Assembly: GCA_019428945.1 (NCBI GenBank)
Contig: JAHYJM010000006.1
Span: 1 to 64,000, forward strand
Reading direction: 5' to 3'
DNA from: Bacillota bacterium
GTDB taxonomy: Bacteria > Bacillota > Dethiobacteria > DTU022
Length of the DNA stretch: 64,000 nt
Shown: in pieces, positions 59,983-64,000 of the stretch
Layout: each line of letters starts with the position of its first letter
How positions within the stretch are numbered: the first letter of the stretch is position 1
Notes under the pieces: generated by a model
Databases searched by the model: none
Told to the model about the DNA's origin: nothing
Seen by the model: the letters and a program-made list of their open reading frames with translations, nothing else
Position numbers and translations under genes: made by a program

Positions 59983-62025
59983 TTACTCGGGGTTAATAAA
60001 AAAGGGCTGACGGTAAAAACGGTTAAGCGGAGGGTAACCTTCCGGCGGGGTCCAGTACTCACCTTCAACAATTATTTCAGCTCTCTGTCTGCGGCCATTT
60101 TCAAAGGCAGTGAGGAAAAGGGCATCAAGAATTAAAGCAGCCTGCAGTTTTTCAGTTTCACCCGCTACCTCAGGGAATAGCTCCATAAAGGAATCATTAA
60201 GGTTGATCTGAACCTGCTCTGAGGAAACTTTTATATCAATCAGAGCCAGGTCAGAAGGAACAAAATTCATCGAACGGGACGTACGAAGTACCTGTTCAAG
60301 CAAATTTTCAATCGGCACTTCACCAGGATCTTCTGCAGCACCTTCCCGGATATCAAGATAGTAACGGCTACCGCTTGCTACAGGTACATAGACAGGCTTT
60401 TGAATGTGCTGTGGTTCAAGGGGCAGCTCAATATCCAGGGAGCCAAAACTGTCCGCCGGCACCCTGTTAACTGTCAGATAGATCTCTTTGACATTTTTGA
60501 AATCGCTTACTGTTTTAATTAATGAATTCAGAGCTGCCTCACTTTGTATTGAACCATTGAAGTTTAATAGCTCCTGAGACAGATCGAGATAGAGCAAACC
60601 TTTGATATTGTCAAAATCAACCTCAATTGAAACATCTTTATCCGGTATTGTGCGGTAAAGCGAACTACCACGCGCCGGGCCGCGAATCAGTTCTTCGAGA
60701 GCAGCACGCAGGGGATTGTCATCCAGGCTGATCAATCGCGATACCGGAATCAAATTGGCATTATCGTCGGCAAAGTACAGAGTTATCCTGGTCTGATCTG
60801 TTTGCAGCCCGGTGATAACCGGGCTATATAATGGCACCTCAGGTATACCGTTGCCGTTTACACTGCTCAGAAGCGGCTGAAGATCTATTAAATCGATGTA
60901 GCCATCTTCCCCGCCAACAACGATTAGGTTAGGATGACCGGTTACTAAAAGATGTTCCACCCGCATAGCCACTTCCCAGGAGTTAATTTCATTCCCATCA
61001 CGGTCGAGCAATATCATCTGGGTAAAGTCTTCCTTAAAGTGGCGCCACGAGCTGGTAATAATATTCTGGCCATCAGCGGTGAACGAGAAGAGTGAACCAT
61101 CGGCAATGCGTTTCATCCAGAGCAAATCTTCAGCCAGATCAAAGTAATAAAGGTTTTCTCCTGCCCCTTCTCTGCTGCCGTATACCAGGATACGGTTATA
61201 GTTCTGGGGATTAAACATCACATTTTTCACTTCAAAAGGCAGCGCGGTACTCCAAAGCGCATAACCAAGCGAATCATATACAATTATACGATTTTCCTGC
61301 ACAGCTGCCAACCTGCTGCCATGCCTTGAAACGGCAACCAGGCTTTGATTTTCATATGACCACATCTCTTCGCCTTCCAGGTTTATTGCTTTTATAACGG
61401 GCAGCTCTTCTTCTATTGAGGTAAAGTAAACATGGGCCTGCTCAAGGTATTCACTGGAAAGGTAAAGGTTCTGGATGGCACCTGTTTCAATTTGCCAGTT
61501 CAATCGGCCGGCCTGGCTGAAAAAGTCGATATGGTGATATTCCTGTCCGGGGTATGTGCGGGCGGCGGCAATCCAGGTAGCACTGGGAGACATGGCGAGA
61601 AGATCAACAGGATCGCCTTCGTCATTCCAGGATGTCTGCTGATCCGTGGAAGTAAAATAGATCCTGCCACCATCGGTACCTATTACTGCATAACCACCAC
61701 AGGCAGATATTTTAGCCTGCTTCGGCGAAGTGGCAAAAACTTTTTCCCAGAGCAGTTTACGATCTCGATCAAGTAAGTTAACAGTATTATTGTCAGCGCT
61801 GTAAAGGATTAAGCTGAGGGCGTGATCCACACCAAAATCATATATGCCTGTAGCGGTAAACCAGAGGTCATAAAGAGCTTCTCCCTGGCCATCAGTTTGA
61901 GGATCAACTGTAATCCCGGTGCTTTCAGCAGTCGGGAACAATTGAAGGGAAAAAAGAATCAGCCCGGCCAACAAAAAGAGACCGGCCAGGGCTACTATAT
62001 AATAATACGGTTGCATCCGTTTCAT
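59983..62025 (-). CDS. GerMN domain-containing membrane-anchored protein with WD/PQQ-like propeller N-terminus
   Basis: N-terminal TM, repeated propeller-like segments, ITLYFADDNANLIPVSRLI and ALEELIRGPARGSSLYRTIP GerMN motif. Confidence 0.8.
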   Translation of the reverse strand: MKRMQPYYYIVALAGLFLLAGLILFSLQLFPTAESTGITVDPQTDGQGEALYDLWFTATGIYDFGVDHALSLILYSADNNTVNLLDRDRKLLWEKVFATSPKQAKISACGGYAVIGTDGGRIYFTSTDQQTSWNDEGDPVDLLAMSPSATWIAAARTYPGQEYHHIDFFSQAGRLNWQIETGAIQNLYLSSEYLEQAHVYFTSIEEELPVIKAINLEGEEMWSYENQSLVAVSRHGSRLAAVQENRIIVYDSLGYALWSTALPFEVKNVMFNPQNYNRILVYGSREGAGENLYYFDLAEDLLWMKRIADGSLFSFTADGQNIITSSWRHFKEDFTQMILLDRDGNEINSWEVAMRVEHLLVTGHPNLIVVGGEDGYIDLIDLQPLLSSVNGNGIPEVPLYSPVITGLQTDQTRITLYFADDNANLIPVSRLISLDDNPLRAALEELIRGPARGSSLYRTIPDKDVSIEVDFDNIKGLLYLDLSQELLNFNGSIQSEAALNSLIKTVSDFKNVKEIYLTVNRVPADSFGSLDIELPLEPQHIQKPVYVPVASGSRYYLDIREGAAEDPGEVPIENLLEQVLRTSRSMNFVPSDLALIDIKVSSEQVQINLNDSFMELFPEVAGETEKLQAALILDALFLTAFENGRRQRAEIIVEGEYWTPPEGYPPLNRFYRQPFFINPE

Positions 62026-62131
62026 TTACTAACACCTCGGGACTTTAAATGCCAGAGTGATGATATTTTACCACAATGATTATGCAAGTATTTAAGATTC
62101 TGTTGCAGTGATGTTAAGATTTCCTAATAAT

Positions 62132-63544
62132 TTATTCTTCAGCCAGGGGCAGAGCAAAATAGAACCTGCTGCCGCTGCCTTCTTCGCTTTCGACCCAAAC
62201 CCGGCCATTATGCTTGGCAATAATTTCACTGACTATGGCAAGACCAAGACCGGTACCGCCACCTTCTCTTGACCTGGCTTTATCAACCCTGAAGAAGCGC
62301 TCAAAGATGTAAGTTAAATCTTCCTCGGGAATCCCACAGCCGCTGTCTTCAACTTTAACAACCGCCTCCGCATCTTCTCGTGTAAGCGAAACAGTAACCT
62401 TGCCGCCTGGATCTGTATAGTTCAGGGCATTATCGAGCAGATTGCTTAAAACCTGGCGCAGCTGAAGTGGCGCCGCTTTAATTATAAGCGCATGTCCTTC
62501 CAGATCACTGTTCAGATCCAACCCTGCCGCGGCAAAACGATACTGGTTATCCGTAATTAAATCATTTATAAAGTTATTTAGGTTGATTTCTTCAAGCTCA
62601 ACCTGGTTTTTCTCAAGCCTGGAGAGTTCCAGCAGGTCATTAACCAGGGCGACCAGCCGCTCTAGTTCATTATCAAGATCATCGATAAATTCCCGCTGCT
62701 GATCTGGTTCCATCTCGTGTTCTTTAAGGGCCTTGGTTAGTAAACTCATGGTTGTCAGGGGAGTCCTAACTTCATGGGCTACATCGGCGGCAAATTTTTT
62801 CAGATTGGTGGTGTAATAATCTAATCGCTTAGCCATCAGGTTAAACTGTTCAGCAAGGCGGCCGATTTCATCTCCTGATCTGACCTCAAGATGCTGGTCA
62901 AGTTTTCCTTCAGCCATTCTGCGCGCCGCAAAAGTTAGTTCTTCAATCGGCCCGGTAAACCGGCGGGCTAGAGCTACAGAACCGCCTCCAACCACGCCCA
63001 TAGCTAAAACTGTGGCGAAAAAAAGAAACCGCCGGATGTCATTGAGGGTGCGGTACACTTCTTCAAGTGAAGCAGAAAGAAATACCACACCGGTAATCTG
63101 GTTATTTTCTTCTTTAACCGGAACAGCCATATGCATTACAGTCTGTTCGATTCTTTCGCTGTAGCTGATGCTGCTGCTGACATTTCCACCAAGAGCTGCA
63201 GTAATATCATTATGCTCCAATACCTGGTTAAGTAAACCGCCGACCCTGATTGAGTCTCCGATCACAAGAGCCTGTTGGTCGGTAAATAGTACTCGTGCCT
63301 GTGACTGACGGCTCATATTTTCAGCAAGCACACTGAGACGAACCGAGTTAACCTGGCCGGTCAGCTGCCCGGCAACAAAATCCGCGGCTAAAAAACCGGA
63401 CCGTTCAAGATTATCGGTAAAATTGTCGATATAGTAGCGCTCAAGAATACTGTAGAGAAAAAAACTGATTATAACCATGACCGCCAGGATAATCACCAGG
63501 AAAGATGTGGTTAGCCTGAAGCGGATGCTGTAAAACCTGGCCAT
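62132..63544 (-). CDS. Sensor histidine kinase (HAMP, HisKA, HATPase)
   Basis: FAADVAHEVRTPLTTMSLL, LLDNALNYTDPGG, GTGLGLAIVSEI. Confidence 0.95.
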   Translation of the reverse strand: MARFYSIRFRLTTSFLVIILAVMVIISFFLYSILERYYIDNFTDNLERSGFLAADFVAGQLTGQVNSVRLSVLAENMSRQSQARVLFTDQQALVIGDSIRVGGLLNQVLEHNDITAALGGNVSSSISYSERIEQTVMHMAVPVKEENNQITGVVFLSASLEEVYRTLNDIRRFLFFATVLAMGVVGGGSVALARRFTGPIEELTFAARRMAEGKLDQHLEVRSGDEIGRLAEQFNLMAKRLDYYTTNLKKFAADVAHEVRTPLTTMSLLTKALKEHEMEPDQQREFIDDLDNELERLVALVNDLLELSRLEKNQVELEEINLNNFINDLITDNQYRFAAAGLDLNSDLEGHALIIKAAPLQLRQVLSNLLDNALNYTDPGGKVTVSLTREDAEAVVKVEDSGCGIPEEDLTYIFERFFRVDKARSREGGGTGLGLAIVSEIIAKHNGRVWVESEEGSGSRFYFALPLAEE

Positions 63545-63969
63545 TAAAGGTCCTCCCTGATTTTGTAGCCAGTACCCCAGACGGTTATGATTAAATCGGG
63601 ATTACCGGGATCATTTTCAAGCTTTTCCCGTAAATGTCTGATATGAACATCCACCGTCCGTACATCTCCATAGTAATCATACCCCCAGACCTGCTCAAGC
63701 AGCTGCTCGCGAGAATAAACATTCCCGGCATTGGCCGCAAGAAAGCTGAGCAGGGCAAATTCTTTTGAGGTAAGACTGATTTCCTGATCACCTATCCGAA
63801 CCCTATGCTGTAAAAGGTCAACCTGGAGCTTGCCTATCTGGATTAACTTGCGGTTTTCTTCATCCCTTACCGTACTGCGCCTCAGGATTGCCTTAATACG
63901 GGCGACCAATTCTCTCGAATTAAAAGGCTTGGTCAGGTAATCATCTGCGCCAAGTTCGAGCCCCAGCAC
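63544..63969 (-). CDS. OmpR/PhoB-family response regulator (partial, continues past window end)
   Basis: LELGADDYLTKPFNSRELVARIKAILRR; winged-helix DVRTVDVHIRHLREKLE. Confidence 0.93.
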   Translation of the reverse strand: MLGLELGADDYLTKPFNSRELVARIKAILRRSTVRDEENRKLIQIGKLQVDLLQHRVRIGDQEISLTSKEFALLSFLAANAGNVYSREQLLEQVWGYDYYGDVRTVDVHIRHLREKLENDPGNPDLIITVWGTGYKIREDL

Positions 63970-64000
63970 TTTATCTATATCTTCTGCACGGGCTGTAAGC

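Overview
The window looks like part of a Firmicutes (Clostridia-like) chromosome. That is inferred from gene content; no taxonomic search was run. Main blocks: (1) ~0.1-18.6 kb, a divergent selenium/purine-type catabolic cluster: C-terminal end of a Kbl-like gene, three or four amidohydrolases including SsnA, a YgeW-like carbamoyltransferase, YgeY hydrolase, a three-subunit Mo-hydroxylase, a fused selenium-dependent-type xanthine dehydrogenase, an unusually short YgfK-like protein, diaminopropionate ammonia-lyase, and two aminotransferases. (2) 18.7-30.1 kb, a MORN-repeat lipoprotein, a baeRF-like protein, a heterodimeric ABC exporter, a GerMN/SH3 protein and two c-di-GMP signalling proteins. 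(3) 30.3-36.9 kb, a tandem glycine riboswitch with terminator upstream of a glycine-reductase operon (grdC-grdA-grdX-grdE-grdB), then a Uxx-star glutaredoxin-like selenoprotein and an ATC-hydrolase-family protein. Three selenocysteine UGA codons are split or truncated in the supplied ORF track; each is followed by a hairpin that fits the bacterial SECIS consensus. (4) 37-42.5 kb, small lipoproteins and an AraC regulator. (5) 42.5-51.7 kb, an accessory region with two degenerate tRNA-Arg-3'-end-like repeats. It holds a CrtQ/CrtO/CrtI-like tailoring gene set, a HepT/MntA toxin-antitoxin pair and a complete IS1634-type element, and it ends at a tRNA-Arg/Ser/Ser array. (6) 52-64 kb, housekeeping and other genes (flavodoxin-type reductase, DUF4126, USP, serpin lipoprotein, AI-2E family transporter, serS, argS, GerMN protein, two-component system). 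The most notable items are the selenoprotein operon with its non-standard gene set, the domain-deleted YgfK, and the tRNA-Arg-derived repeats around the accessory region.
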